Assembly: GCF_004210375.1 (NCBI RefSeq)
Contig: NC_134833.1
Location: 140,980,127-141,044,126, forward strand
Length of the DNA: 64,000 nucleotides
Direction: 5' to 3'
Source of the DNA: Tachypleus tridentatus
Taxonomy: Eukaryota > Arthropoda > Merostomata > Xiphosura > Limulidae
The notes beneath the pieces were generated by a model. It made no database searches. It saw only the letters and a program-made list of their open reading frames with translations, and was not told where the DNA came from. Position numbers and translations under genes: made by a program. Position 1 is the stretch's first letter. Each line of letters starts with the position of its first letter. Below are positions 35,635-47,394 of the stretch, one piece after another.

Positions 35635-35850
35635 AAACTTACAGAAAGGTTATACAAGTGAATCAGCCGTCCATAATTTTACAGTGATAAATGAAAGAGA
35701 AGGTAGTTAGCTAGATATTCAACTCCAATGACGCTACTTTAATAGAATAGTGGGACTTGACTGTTATTCTTACAATGCACTCGTGGCCCAAGAAAGCGCA
35801 AAACGTGTTTTTTCACAGTTTGGCATGCTAACCACTAGGTGTCACGCTCT
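35635..35850 (-). repeat. diverged SINE-A-like copy with alternative head
   Basis: Minus-strand remnant: AGCCGTCCATAATTTTACAG, then AATAGTGGGACTTGACTGTT, and an alternative head GACACCTAGTGGTTAGCATG (complement). Heavily mutated. Confidence 0.6.
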
Positions 35851-35961
35851 ACTCATTAATTATAAGAATATCATCATTCTCTTAACACGTAAGTTAGTTT
35901 TCGGTTCTACGTTTTGCTCAGAAATATATATATCTATATATAGAGTATTAGTACTGAACAG

Positions 35962-36327
35962 TCAAGAATAACAAAAAATCAAAAGGAAGGACTGCGTTGA
36001 AAACAACAAATCCAAACCTCTGAGTAATGACAATTTGTTATAAACAAAAACAAGCCCAAACAAAATTAAAAAAAACGCTGCACTGATCGAAAATATCTCC
36101 AAGGTACAGGCTATAATGTGGGATATAAAATGGAACCTAGGTTTAGGAGGTGACTGAGAAAGTAGGACCCACATTACGGGTGGGATACACCGTCTATCAG
36201 TCTTGGCCTCCGTTCGCTGGTCTCGCATAAAGAGTAATTGAATAATCAAAGGAATAGAAGTAAAAATCAGGAGAGCGAGATGTGGGTGTTCAAGCCCATA
36301 ATGTTCAACATTTATATCACCCTTCAT
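35962..36327 (-). CDS. candidate exon: unrecognised hydrophobic protein fragment
   Basis: A 121-codon minus frame. On the minus strand the ATG is preceded by CCCAACAACTGTCTGCAG, an acceptor-like sequence, so an exon could begin at about 36330 in this frame. The first half has natural-looking composition: an acidic/His-rich lead (GDINVEHYGLEHPHLAL), a hydrophobic segment (residues 20-36), a charged basic loop (RDQRTEAKTDRR), then another long hydrophobic segment (residues 72-100). This looks like part of a multi-pass membrane protein, but I recognise no family, no clear splice donor is visible and no neighbouring exons were found. Confidence 0.25.
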   Translation of the reverse strand: MKGDINVEHYGLEHPHLALLIFTSIPLIIQLLFMRDQRTEAKTDRRCIPPVMWVLLSQSPPKPRFHFISHIIACTLEIFSISAAFFLILFGLVFVYNKLSLLRGLDLLFSTQSFLLIFCYS

Positions 36328-36339
36328 TGTCTGCAGACA

Positions 36340-37918
36340 GTTGTTGGGTGGTGTCTCATCTATTTATCTCTGTACCTATCCGTCTACCTGTCTGTCTTTT
36401 ATTATGACTCCGAAGTCATTTGTGTTAAAGTATTTTAATTTCATTTTTGGGATATCTGAATATTACACTACTACCTTAGTATACTTTGGTTTAATTACAA
36501 ACTACCAGTATTAAACTTTTACAGTTTTGCATTATGGAGATGTAACTGTACCGCTACTAGTTTTTTTTTTTATTATTATTTGTGCCCCCGTTCTAAAGGA
36601 AAGTAAGAAAACAACCACGTACTTATTACAGCTTAAAGACATATGTAACTTTAGAAATATAGTATTTAACTTCTTGTATTTATTCAAATTGTTAATTCAT
36701 TATGGTCTGTAGAACATACTGAACATTGCAGCTTCGTAATAAGTTAGTTCGTTTAACAGGGGGGAAGAATATTTTCCAATACGTGTGACAAGATTCTCTG
36801 CTGTTATAAACATATTCATAAGTTCCTGGTGTGAAATAAAGTATTTCCTTACATGTTTGTTAGATGGCGCCTTTTAGCACGGTTGTGCTTGATTCGGGTT
36901 CAGATCAATCTCGACAAGAAATAGATATTTAAATTTGCATTTCTTTTTCTGAAGTTCGTAAAATCATCTCTTAGTGACTCCCATATTACAAATGTGCTTC
37001 ATGCAAAACATAGTTCGTGGTAATTCATAATGGCAAAAGACAATACTAAACCTCATTAATATTGTTGACTAATGAACTTCTGAAGTGTAGTTTTTGTTAA
37101 TTATCTAATCTTTATGCTAATATTAGTATGTACTTAGCATTTTGTTAGACTCTAGCGCCATCTATGTTCTTCATCTTGTACATTAAAGCCAAATTACGTT
37201 TCTTGAAATTCACATATGTTTAAAATCTGTTCTATAAATTTATGTGAAACATTAAAATGGGTATAGTTTGATGTTAACTCTGAATACTGTTGTCCTTTAT
37301 GTTGTTTTAAGTATGATCGGCTGGGATTTTTCTTTCTTCTTATTGATGGGGAGACTTTTGATTTGTGACATGTACTAAGTTTTTCATGAAGGTTACTTAA
37401 TTACGAAATGTGTTTTGTTATTTGTTACTTACTTAATATTATTTGACGCTTAGACAACAACAGAAAATGATCGCTTATTTCAGCATATCTACTACTCCCA
37501 AGTGTTCTTTCATTAGCCACAGTTTCCATGGTAATGAGTAAAATATTTTTATACTTTATTACCAGCTCTGCTATTGTGAGAAAACAAGTGTTTGAAAAAA
37601 ACTAACAACTCAAGTGTAAGATTCAAAGACAGGATTCAAAATTAGAAACTTGAATGTTTCGATTGAGACATAAAACTTAAAATAATTAAAGCACTTCCTT
37701 TCAGAAAAATGAGTGTCAGGTTTGATGATTAAAATATATAACCATTATTGTATAGTTAAAAGGAATAATTAAAACATGGACTCCACTATTGCCAAAATGA
37801 AACAGGCCAGTCTTATAAGATTTTTATTTCCTCTGTAATGTTTTTAAACGAAAGACTCCAGCTAACCCTTGTTAGCCGACAAAGATATTCTGGAAGAGTC
37901 TAAAGAGGGTTGGATTGG
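36340..37918. other. unique AT-rich DNA
   Basis: No gene or repeat recognised. Confidence 0.4.
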
Positions 37919-38120
37919 TTTGTTTTGAATATCACGAAAAAGCACACTGTGTTAGCTTTCCCTAATTTAGCAGTGATAGACTTGAGAGAAGACAACCAGT
38001 CAATACCACCCACCGCCAACTCTTGGGCTACTCTTTAACCAACGAATAATGTTTAGGGAAGGGGATTTGAACCCGCGACCGCAGATAGCTAGTCGAACGC
38101 CCTAACCATTAGACCTAGGG
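37919..38120 (-). repeat. SINE-A, diverged and partly deleted
   Basis: Tail TTGTTTTGAATATCACGAAA, body CACCACCCACCGCCAACTCT, then the section after AACCAACGAATAATG is deleted through to the B box (GATTTGAACCCGCGACC). Possible target duplication around GTTGGAT on both sides. Confidence 0.82.
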
Positions 38121-38574
38121 AGTTGGATAAACACACCTATGTAATTCACACTTCACTTATAACAACCATATAAAATGTATAATCTGTTCAGCTGCGCTGA
38201 AGACTATTACCACCATACTTAACTATCACGAAACGAGTTTTGTAATTTATTATAAACCCGAGAAAGAAAGAAAAAGAATTTCTTCAGCAGGAGAATTAAA
38301 CTTCGTTAAACGTAAGACGATAGATACCCTGGTGCACTTCTACAGAAATAGGACAATAGGGAATCCATTACCGCCTTCCTTGTCTGAGATGCTATTTGTC
38401 AGATGTTCTGTTGTTATTAAAAATTCTCGAATAAACAGCTCAATTACAGATAGTTACAGTGAAATAGTGATTTGAGGAATGTCCGATCTAGGATTGTTAT
38501 TCGTTATGGTAAAAGAGAAAACCGTATATATCTTGATTGTTATCGAATAAAAAAAAATCGATTTGTTTTTGAAC

Positions 38575-38800
38575 GGCCAAGATTTCAATGTGTCTCAAGA
38601 CTGCTGATAAGGGTATTATATTGACACTTTTGTTAAAATAAAGTAGAGAACAACGTTTTGGCCTTAAGTTATTTTTGTTAACCTGAAGATGACCTAAAAA
38701 GGCCGAAACGTTGTTTTCTGCTTTATTTTAATAATAGTTTTAATGCCCATACCAACATTTTTGAAATACATTGTTATTTCAGTGGGTTTCTCGTCATCAT
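38575..38800. repeat. palindromic (foldback) element
   Basis: Two inverted arms of about 95-100 bp (38580-38674 and 38692-38785) around a short centre containing CCTGAAGATGACC. The best matched core is AAAATAAAGTAGAGAACAAC / GTTGTTTTCTGCTTTATTTT. A half-element of the same family is at 46295-46400. No coding capacity. Confidence 0.8.
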
Positions 38801-39701
38801 GAATTACTTCACCACGGCTGAGATTTGAGTTTAGTTCTAATTATCTAAGGATAATATTGTAGGTCCTTGACAGAGAATAAACAAACATTAAACTGTATTT
38901 TCTGAAACTGAAGGTAGAATTTTAAGCCTCGTGACGGGTTTATTTTTAGCATTTACTTTTCTTGGCTTTTAAGTTAAAAAAAAAAAGTTGTCTGTCCCAA
39001 ATTGTACGAGTTTATTACTTAACTCGCTCCCCTGGGTGGACGCAGCAGATAGTCCGATGTAAAAAAACACGCACATACACTTAACTCGCAAGTTACCGCC
39101 TCTCACACCACCTGGTGTGAAGACGTGATAAAAAAAAAAAGAGTAAGTGAAATCACACATTCGTTACGTGGAATACACAGGAATTCCTAGAACCGTAATA
39201 AGTAGTACTAGCAGAAATACTCGTCCTCTGGGCAGGTATGACTGCTGGTTTCTTCGAAAGACTATTGTGTCTGCTGCATTTTCTGGAATTGTCTGACAGT
39301 TGTACAACAATACATTCATGCTTGGCATTCAATAATGTTCGCCATCTATGATAAAAAGTATTTTGTAGAAAAATTAATTTAAATATGAGCTATCGTCACA
39401 GTATTACGTCATACAGTAGATGTTATTGAAGTATTTCTTTACAGACTCGGTTATCAAAGAAAGTACCTTGCTTTTTTGTTTCAAAACTTATGATATTTTC
39501 ATAAAGAAAACAAATATTTTTTAAGTTTGTTTTTAATTATTTTATACTTAAAACTTACTCCTTTCATTGTAATTTTTATTGGTTAAATCTGAAATATATA
39601 ATTTCTGCTGAGGTTTAAATTGTTTTATTCATTGCTCAGCTATAAAAATACTGCCTAGTTATAAAAATAGTACCCACTTACGACTGGTGATGATCGGTGC
39701 G
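38801..39701. other. unique AT-rich DNA
   Basis: No feature recognised. Confidence 0.4.
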
Positions 39702-40518
39702 CTAGTTTCCAAGATCCGAGTTTTGGACATACACATCACAAGCTCCATTATAATAATATTAACTGCGATACTGATATGTTTTCGTGTTCAATTTTCTGTG
39801 TGACTAGCACGTTATTGAGAACCTTATAACCAACGAATTCATGGATTCACAAACAAATTGGTGCATAAATATTCCCCCCCCCGTCTAACCCCGGTTTTAA
39901 ATCCCATACCAGTTGTCTCAAGAATACATTTTTATTTCAAGTGGGTTTCTCGTCATCATGAATTAATTAATGGGTTCTTATATTCTGAGAAACAGATAAG
40001 TTATTCGTCAGTAAATCTGCAGACTTATATCGCTAAAAACCGGATTTCGATTACCGTAGTGGACATAGCACAGAGAGTCTGTTGTCTACCTTTGTCCTTA
40101 ATAATAAACTAACAAATACTGCATATTTCACAAACAAACATTTCAAAAACAACCTCTCAGTGGCTCAGCGATAAATCATAGGACTTATATCGCAAAAAAA
40201 AAAAAATAGTTTCGATAAACGCTGTGGACACAAATTCTCTGTTGCGTACGTTTGTTCTTAACAATGAGCAAACTAACTTTTGGAATAGCGAACTTTGCGC
40301 TATGAAAAAGAAATAATACAAATTATCTTTGCTTTTCTCTGTCATGAAATAGAAACTAGATTATGAAAGTGAGAAACTGACATGTTTCAAACATGAGGTT
40401 TTGTGTTATAGCATTCTTCTCAGGTCATCACGTGCAGCTGATACTCGAAAAGTATTGCGTTATACAGTATGCCATTTAAAAAACTACATCTTTGTAGCTA
40501 CATTTATAATGTAGAAGG

Positions 40519-40797
40519 TTTTTTTGTTTGTTTTGGAATTTCGCACAAAGCTACTCGAGGGCTATCTGTGCTAGCCGTCCCTAATTTAGCAGTGTAAGAC
40601 TAGAGGGAAGGCAGCTAGTCATCACCACCCACCGCCAACTCTTGGGCTACTCTTGTACCAACGAATAGTGGGATTCACCGTCACATTATAACGCCCCCAC
40701 GGCTGGGAGGGCGAGCATGTTTGGCGCGACGTGGGCGCGAACCCGCGACCCTCGGATTACGAGTCGCACGCCTCACGCGCTAGGCCATGCCAGGCCA
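40519..40797 (-). repeat. SINE-A inserted in unit copy A
   Basis: Full minus-strand SINE-A (TTTTTTGTTTGTTTTGGAAT to the GGCCTGGCATGGCC complement). Flanked by AATGTAGAAGG on the left and AACGTAAAAGG on the right. Copy B (about 55700-55715) lacks the SINE and has AATGTAGAAGGAAAAG continuous: a natural empty site. Confidence 0.95.
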
Positions 40798-40970
40798 ACG
40801 TAAAAGGAAAAGAATTATGAAACTTTGAGCATTTATTTCACACTTGGGTGGTTATTATTTACAATAAATAAACACATTAAAGGAATTAAAAATAGTTTTG
40901 TTATTTATTCTGTTGAAACTTTAGCTTTCTTTGGAATCAAGAAAGATTTATGTCCTGTTTAAGGAAGGCT

Positions 40971-43372
40971 AGAAGTTGAAACTTATCTCTGTATGTATTT
41001 GTTGATCCATAGGAAGGGTAAAAGTTGAAACTTATCTCTGTATGTATTTGTTGATCCATAGGAAGGGAAGAAGTTGAAATTTATCTCTGTATGTATTTGT
41101 TGGCCCATAGGAAGGGTAAAAGTTGAAACTTATCTCTGTATGTATTTGTTGGCCCATAGGATGGATAGAAGTTTAAACTTATCTCTGTATGTATTTGTTG
41201 ATCCATAGGAAGGGTAGAAGTTTAAACTTATCTCTGTATGTATTTGTTGGCCCATAGGAAGGGTAAAAGTTGAAACTTATCTCTGTATGTATTTGTTGGC
41301 CCATAGGAAGGGAAGAAGTTGAAATTTATCTCTGTATGTATTTGTTGATCCATAGGAAGGGTAAAAGTTGAAACTTATCTCTGTATGTATTTGTTGATCC
41401 ATAGGAAGGGTAAAAGTTGAAACTTATCTCTGTATGTATTTGTTGATCCATAGGAAGGGTAAAAGTTGAAACTTATCTCTGTATGTATTTGTTGATCCAT
41501 AGGAAGGGTAAAAGTTGAAACTTATCTCTGTATGTATTTGTTGATCCATAGGAAGGGTAAAAGTTGAAACTCATCTCTGTATGTATTTGTTGATCCATAG
41601 GAAGGGTAAAAGTTGAAACTCATCTCTGTATGTATTTGTTGATCCATAGGAAGGGTAAAAGTTGAAACTTATCTCTGTATGTATTTGTTGATCCATAGGA
41701 AGGGTAAAAGTTGAAACTTATCTCTGTATGTATTTGTTGATCCATAGGAAGGGTAGAAGTTTAAACTTATCTCTGTATGTATTTGTTGGCCCATAGGAAG
41801 GGTAAAAGTTGAAACTTATCTCTGTATGTATTTGTTGGTCCATAGGAAGGGCAAGTTGAAACTTATCTCTGTATGTATTTGTTGGCCCATAGGAAGGGTA
41901 GAAGTTTAAACTTATCTCTGTATGTATTTGTTGGCCCATAGGATGGATAGAAGTTTAAACTTATCTCTGTATGTATTTGTTGATCCATAGGAAGGGTAGA
42001 AGTTTAAACTTATCTCTGTATGTATTTGTTGGTCCATAGGAAGGGCAAGTTGAAACTTATCTCTGTATGTATTTGTTGATCCATAGGAAGGGTAGAAGTT
42101 TAAACTTATCTCTGTATGTATTTGTTGATCCATAGGAAGGGTAAAAGTTGAAACTTATCTCTGTATGTATTTGTTGGCCCATAGGAAGGGAAGAAGTTGA
42201 AATTTATCTCTGTATGTATTTGTTGGTCCATAGGAAGGGTAAAAGTTTAAACTTATCTCTGTATGTATTTGTTGGCCCATAGGAAGGGAAGAAGTTGAAA
42301 TTTATCTCTGTATGTATTTGTTGATCCATAGGAAGGGTAGAAGTTGAAACTTATCTCTGTATGTATTTGTTGGTCCATAGGAAGGGCAAGTTGAAACTTA
42401 TCTCTGTATGTATTTGTTGGCCCATAGGATGGATAGAAGTTTAAACTTATCTCTGTATGTATTTGTTGATCCATAGGAAGGGTAGAAGTTTAAACTTATC
42501 TCTGTATGTATTTGTTGGCCCATAGGAAGGGTAAAAGTTGAAACTTATCTCTGTATGTATTTGTTGGTCCATAGGAAGGGCAAGTTGAAACTTATCTCTG
42601 TATGTATTTGTTGATCCATAGGAAGGGTAGAAGTTTAAACTTATCTCTGTATGTATTTGTTGGCCCATAGGAAGGGTAGAAGTTTAAACTTATCTCTGTA
42701 TGTATTTGTTGATCCATAGGAAGGGTAAAAGTTGAAACTTATCTCTGTATGTATTTGTTGATCCATAGGAAGGGAAGAAGTTGAAACTTATCTCTGTATG
42801 TATTTGTTGGTCCATAGGAAGGGCAAGTTGAAACTTATCTCTGTATGTATTTGTTGATCCATAGGAAGGGTAGAAGTTTAAACTTATCTCTGTATGTATT
42901 TGTTGGCCCATAGGAAGGGTAGAAGTTTAAACTTATCTCTGTATGTATTTGTTGATCCATAGGAAGGGTAAAAGTTGAAACTTATCTCTGTATGTATTTG
43001 TTGGCCCATAGGAAGGGTAGAAGTTTAAACTTATCTCTGTATGTATTTGTTGATCCATAGGAAGGGTAAAAGTTGAAACTTATCTCTGTATGTATTTGTT
43101 GATCCATAGGAAGGGAAGAAGTTGAAACTTATCTCTGTATGTATTTGTTGGCCCATAGGAAGGGCAGAAGTTGAAACTTATCTCTGTATGTATTTGTTGA
43201 TCCATAGGAAGGGTAAAAGTTGAAACTTATCTCTGTATGTATTTGTTGATCCATAGGAAGGGAAGAAGTTGAAACTTATCTCTGTATGTATTTGTTGGCC
43301 CATAGGAAGGGAAGAAGTTGAAACTTATCTCTGTATGTAATTGTTGGCCCATAGGATGGATAGAAGTTGAAA
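40971..43372. repeat. 49 bp minisatellite, ~49 units
   Basis: Unit: AAAGTTGAAACTTATCTCTG, TATGTATTTGTTGATCCATA, GGAAGGGTA (49 bp). Variants: GATCC, GCCC or GTCC at one site, and a 46 bp form with GGGCAAGTTG. Higher-order structure is visible: near-identical blocks recur at 41718, 41912, 42253, 42447 and 42690, spacings of 194, 341, 194 and 243 bp, close to 4, 7, 4 and 5 units. Short frames on the minus strand are by-products of the repeat. Confidence 0.96.
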
Positions 43373-43443
43373 GTTACGAAGAAATTATAAAACAAAATTT
43401 GTATGAAGACAAAATTCGTAATTTAATTTTGATGGAACATTCA

Positions 43444-43569
43444 GTTTGTTTGTGTTTTGTAATTAAGCACAAAACAAAATAATGGACGAAATTTGCTCTG
43501 CCCACTATGGGTATCGAAACACAGATTCTAGCGTTGTAAGTCTGTAGACATACCGCTATGGCACTGGGA
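43444..43569 (-). repeat. SINE-B shared by both unit copies
   Basis: Tail GTTTGTTTGTGTTTTGTAAT, head TCCCAGTGCCATAGCGGTAT (complement). Present at the same place in copy B (56991-57116), so it predates the duplication. Confidence 0.85.
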
Positions 43570-43671
43570 AAGGGGCTGAAGAAATAAAATATATTTTTGT
43601 AAATCTTGATAATAAAGAAGCGGTTCCCTTCCTTTGATGTTTTCACTCGAGGTTATAATTTTATACTAAAC

Positions 43672-44364
43672 TTATGTATATATGTTTTCGTAACATGTTA
43701 AGCCTTTTGTTTTTTTTTAAAGCTATTGTATGTAGGTTGTAGGGCACTAAAACTGCACGAGGTCGCATGTAATTACACAGCTCTCACTGTTTGGAATATT
43801 AAAGCTTAAACTGCATGACATGAACTGATACTGTATAGTTGTAATTAACATGTTAAATATGTGGAAAAGATAATTATGATAACTATTGTGATAATTGTTC
43901 CAATTAGATTCCGGAGTACAGAAGAAATGTACGAGTTCGTCTTTTTGGCAAAGTATAAATTTAACTTTATTACACTAAAATGTGATTATAACTGACGTGG
44001 TAAGTATGTAGAATAAAGTCAGTGTCTACTGTTCCAATTGCATATTGTAGGAGGAATGTATGTGCACGTACTTCTTGGCGCAGTATAAACTCGATTATAT
44101 AACACTGCATTTTGATCAAAGATCACATGCGTGTTCATAAGATATCACGGTATTTAAATACAGATGAGTTAATGAGAAAGTGACACGAGATATCATCACG
44201 GTCTTAATCCTTTTAACATTATGGAAAATCTGGAATTTACACTTAGAAGTTCCTGATCAGAACTACAAGCTGAGTTAACTAGATTATTAATAATCTCTCA
44301 AAATTATGGTGTCAAAACAGTTTTATTAAAGTTCCTCTACTCCGCCTTGGTGTTGCATGAACGT
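43672..44364. other. unique AT-rich DNA
   Basis: No feature recognised. Confidence 0.4.
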
Positions 44365-44372
44365 TATTACAA

Positions 44373-44649
44373 GTTTGTTTGTTATGGAATTTCGCGTAAA
44401 GCTACACGAGGGCTATTTACGCTAGTCGTCCGTAATTTAGCAGTGTAAGACTAGAGAGAAGGCAACTAGTCATCACCACCCACTGCCAACTCTTGGGCTA
44501 CTCTTTTACCAACGAAAAGTGAGATTGACCGTCACATTATAACGCCCCCACGGCTGAAAGGGCGAGCATGTTTGGTGTGACGGAGATCTGAACCCGCGAC
44601 CCTCAGATTACGAGTCGAACGCCTTAACTCACTTGGCCATGTCGGGCCA
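44373..44649 (-). repeat. SINE-A, full length with target duplication
   Basis: Tail GTTTGTTTGTTATGGAATTT, body, B box GATCTGAACCCGCGACC, head GGCCCGACATGGCCAAGTGA (complement). TATTACAA flanks it at 44365-44372 and 44650-44657. Confidence 0.93.
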
Positions 44650-44826
44650 TATTACAACTACATCAAGGTCGTATAATTATTAAAGTTGTCTTTCTTACAC
44701 TTGGAGTGTTTTGGGATGATGAGTGCTTCCAAGACAAATTACGTGTTTTAACTTCATAAGAGAAAGCTTTCAAAGTCGATGTTAATATTATGCAATGAAA
44801 TTATATACGTATTTGCTAACGTAAAT

Positions 44827-44879
44827 TTATTTGTTTGTTTTGAATTTCGCGTAAAGCTACTCGAAGGCTATTTGCGCTT
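44827..44879 (-). repeat. severely 5'-truncated SINE-A (53 bp)
   Basis: Only the 3' tail was inserted: TATTTGTTTGTTTTGAATTT, CGCGTAAAGCTACTCG, AAGGCTATTTGCGCT. Perfect 10 bp target duplication TAACGTAAAT at 44817-44826 and 44880-44889. Confidence 0.92.
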
Positions 44880-44889
44880 TAACGTAAAT

Positions 44890-45384
44890 AATGTTTCTAC
44901 CTAAATGCTGATGTACGGCACAAACTGGAATCTACGACTCGGTTGTAATTGAAAATGTTTTCCATGTTTCTGTACTTATAAGAAAGGCTGACTAGAGAAT
45001 GTCTATTCCCCTTTTTTAATAGTGTTTTCGAAAAAAAAAAAGCCAAATCAAACCGAAAACATCAGTGATAAAAAGTAAAACCAGCAACTAAAATTAACGT
45101 TTTATATTTCTCACTTCTACAACTAACTGGATTTTAAGAAAATCTGTTGTTTGTGTTTAGTTTTAACTGAAGAAAAGAAATAAATAGTGAAAAAATATCA
45201 GTGCGGTGGTAACCATTTCTAAACAAATCGTTACTAACTATTAAAACATTAATATAATTCGAGTCATGCAGTGGCTCGGCGGTAAGTCGAAGGCCTGTCA
45301 CGCCTTGTCACACAAAATATATTTTTATTATTTAGTTTACTTGGCTTTGAAAGAAAACTTATATGAAAATGCTGTTCTGGTTTA
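44890..45384. other. unique DNA with a SINE-B head fragment
   Basis: A fragment near 45267-45312 (CATGCAGTGGCTCGGCGGTA) resembles a SINE-B head. Otherwise nothing recognised. Confidence 0.45.
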
Positions 45385-45497
45385 GTTTGTTTCTTCTTTA
45401 CCAAGCACAGAGTTACACAATGTGCTGTGGCCACCCGAAGTATGGAAACTGTTATTTGGCGGTGTGAGCCTTTAGACGTACTCCCGAGCCACTGGGG
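45385..45497 (-). repeat. SINE-B
   Basis: Tail GTTTGTTTCTTCTTTACCAA then GCACAGAGTTACACAATG, head GCCCCCAGTGGCTCGGGAGT (complement). Diverged. Confidence 0.78.
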
Positions 45498-45707
45498 GCG
45501 AGGGGGCTTTAGTTTTGAAATAAAAACGAATAAGAAAAAGTTTTAATAATTAATGCAATAATCATACAATTTTAATAATTAATACAACAATTATTGTTTG
45601 ATCAATCAGCCTCAATTAATGTCCCGACATGTATCGTGTGAGATAAGTCTTACTGGTGGTAGTAGCCGTTTAAGTAACATACCTGTATATGACCTTACAT
45701 TTAATGC

Positions 45708-45930
45708 GGAGCACGGCCTAATGACTAACGTGCCGGTCCGCTTACAGTAAGTTCACACTACAATATGCTGTTTGACACACCTCGCACTTTTGATCGTGGA
45801 GCGTTAAAGTATTTTGGCAGTCAATCCTATTGTTCAGTCAAGAGTAGACGTGTAGGCGATGGGTGCTCTGATTGGTTGTCCTCTCGCACGGCAAAATTTC
45901 TGAATTAAGGATAGTTTCGTCTGAGCCTTA
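45708..45930 (+). repeat. diverged SINE-A-like copy with alternative head
   Basis: Head CACGGCCTAATGACTAACGT differs from SINE-A, while GTCAATCCTATTGTTCAGTC and GTAGGCGATGGGTG correspond to the SINE-A body. Same head type as 49366 and 8617. Confidence 0.65.
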
Positions 45931-45935
45931 ATAAG

Positions 45936-46209
45936 GTTTGTTTGGTTTGAATTTCGCGCAAAGCTACATAAGGGCTATCTGAACTAATCGCCCCTAATTT
46001 AACAGTGTAAGACTAAAGGGAAGGCAGCTAGTTATCATCACCCACCGCCAACTTTTGGGCTACTCTTTTACCAACGAACAATGGGATTGACCGTCACGTT
46101 ATAACGCCTCCACGGCTGAAAGGGCAAGCATGTTTGATGTGATGGGGATTAGAACTCTCGACCCTCAGATTACGAATCGAATGCCTTAACCACCTGGCCA
46201 TGCCGAGCC
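45936..46209 (-). repeat. SINE-A, full length
   Basis: Tail GTTTGTTTGGTTTGAATTTC, body TCACCCACCGCCAACTTTTG, head GGCTCGGCATGGCCAGGTGG (complement). Probable imperfect duplication CTTAATAAGG / CTTATAAGG. Confidence 0.92.
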
Positions 46210-46294
46210 ACCTCTTATAAGGTACTATTCCTGTTAAAAAGTACATAATTACTAATCATTGCATTTATTCTTAGAATATGCAGTAAGCTGTTAT

Positions 46295-46400
46295 ATAGTT
46301 TTAATATATCTCAGAACGGCTGGTTTGTGTATTAACACTTTTACCAAAATAAAGCAGAGAACAACGTTTCGACCTTCTTGGGTGATCTTCAGGTAAACAA
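46295..46400 (-). repeat. half-copy of the foldback family
   Basis: AAATAAAGCAGAGAACAACG followed by TTTCGACCTTC and GATCTTCAGGTAAACAAAG matches one arm of the palindrome at 38.6 kb. Confidence 0.7.
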
Positions 46401-46983
46401 AGAGATATAGTTAGTTTTAAGCAGTAAACTGCACATTGAGCTGTCTGCCTTGTACCAACCATAGGTATGGAACCCCCGTTTTAGCACTATAAGCTTTTAA
46501 GTTTACCATTGAGCCACCATGGTAAAGGTCAACAATTAAACAAAGAAACATGGAAAAAAGTATGTCCGATTTGATTTTCTTTAACCTATGTAATTTTATC
46601 ATAGTTCCAAATTTAGTGTATGGTTCAACGAAAGTAAGCTGTCATAACTCCCAGACCTTTGTTTAACCAAAGCGTAAGTAAAGAAACTTTGTCGGTTACG
46701 TTTATTATTTTTTTTATCTCTTCCCCCATATGATCGACAATTCATCAAGCAGGCAGTGGAGCTGCTTGTATAGGGGTGGCTCGGATTGTTCATGGAAATG
46801 GTATTTTAAATATCTCCTCATAGGTCATTAGAACTTTACAATAATATACAGTGTTTCCTTTTATCACAATATCTATATAAAGACTGAGTCACAAATTCTG
46901 ATAATGTTTGTAGATATCATAGTTTGAACTTCTTGTATTTCCTTCTTATTACATAATAATTCAAAAACCAAAACAATGATGTC
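46401..46983. other. mostly unique DNA with a SINE-B remnant
   Basis: A decayed SINE-B-like piece is at about 46435-46525 (GCACTATAAGCTTTTAAGTT, then GAGCCACCATGG). No gene seen. Confidence 0.45.
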
Positions 46984-47247
46984 AGCCATTGGCAGCTGGT
47001 TAAGGTACTTGAATCGTAATCCGAGGGTCGCGGGTTCGAATCCCGTAACACCAAACGTGCTCACTTTTTCAGCCATGGGGGCGTATATTGTAAGGGTCAT
47101 TCTCACTATTCGTTGGTAAAAGAGTAGCCCAAGAGTTTGCTGTGGGTGGTAATGACTAACTACCTTCTCTCTAGTCTTACACTGCTAAATTAGGGACGGC
47201 TAGCGCAGATAGCCTTCGTGTAGCTTTGTGTGAAATTCAAAACAAAC
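46984..47247 (+). repeat. SINE-A, 5' end slightly damaged
   Basis: Head CCATTGGCAGCTGGTTAAGG, perfect B box GGGTTCGAATCCCG, body AGAGTTTGCTGTGGGTGGTA, tail TGTGAAATTCAAAACAAAC. Confidence 0.9.
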
Positions 47248-47394
47248 TTATTAGTAATTTAAAAAATAATAACTCTAATGAAACCAATGTTATAATTGCC
47301 CCTTGAAGTTAGCTTTCTCACAAAAAATTGTACCTTCAAAAGACATAGGTACAGGGTGAAGAAGAAATTACAAACCAATAATAGTTAAACAATA

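Larger units (their letters stand above)
39702..43671. mobile_element. satellite-bearing duplicated unit, copy A
   Basis: A 3970 bp segment homologous to 54626-57217. Homology starts at CT(A/C)GTTTCC and ends at ATACTAAAC, with unrelated flanks outside. Order: left arm with two decayed SINE-B-like stretches (about 39990-40110 and 40150-40290), SINE-A insertion (40519-40797), 49 bp array (40971-43372), right arm with a SINE-B (43444-43569). The repeated occurrence and the second copy's position inside a transposon suggest a mobile or segmentally duplicated unit. A Helitron-like non-autonomous element carrying an internal minisatellite is one possibility, but no transposase, inverted ends or clear target duplication are visible. 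Confidence 0.7.

Noticed and set aside
41718-42911. Five nearly identical 73-codon minus-strand frames
   Set aside because: They are phase windows of the 49 bp array, recurring at multiples of the unit. Not genes.
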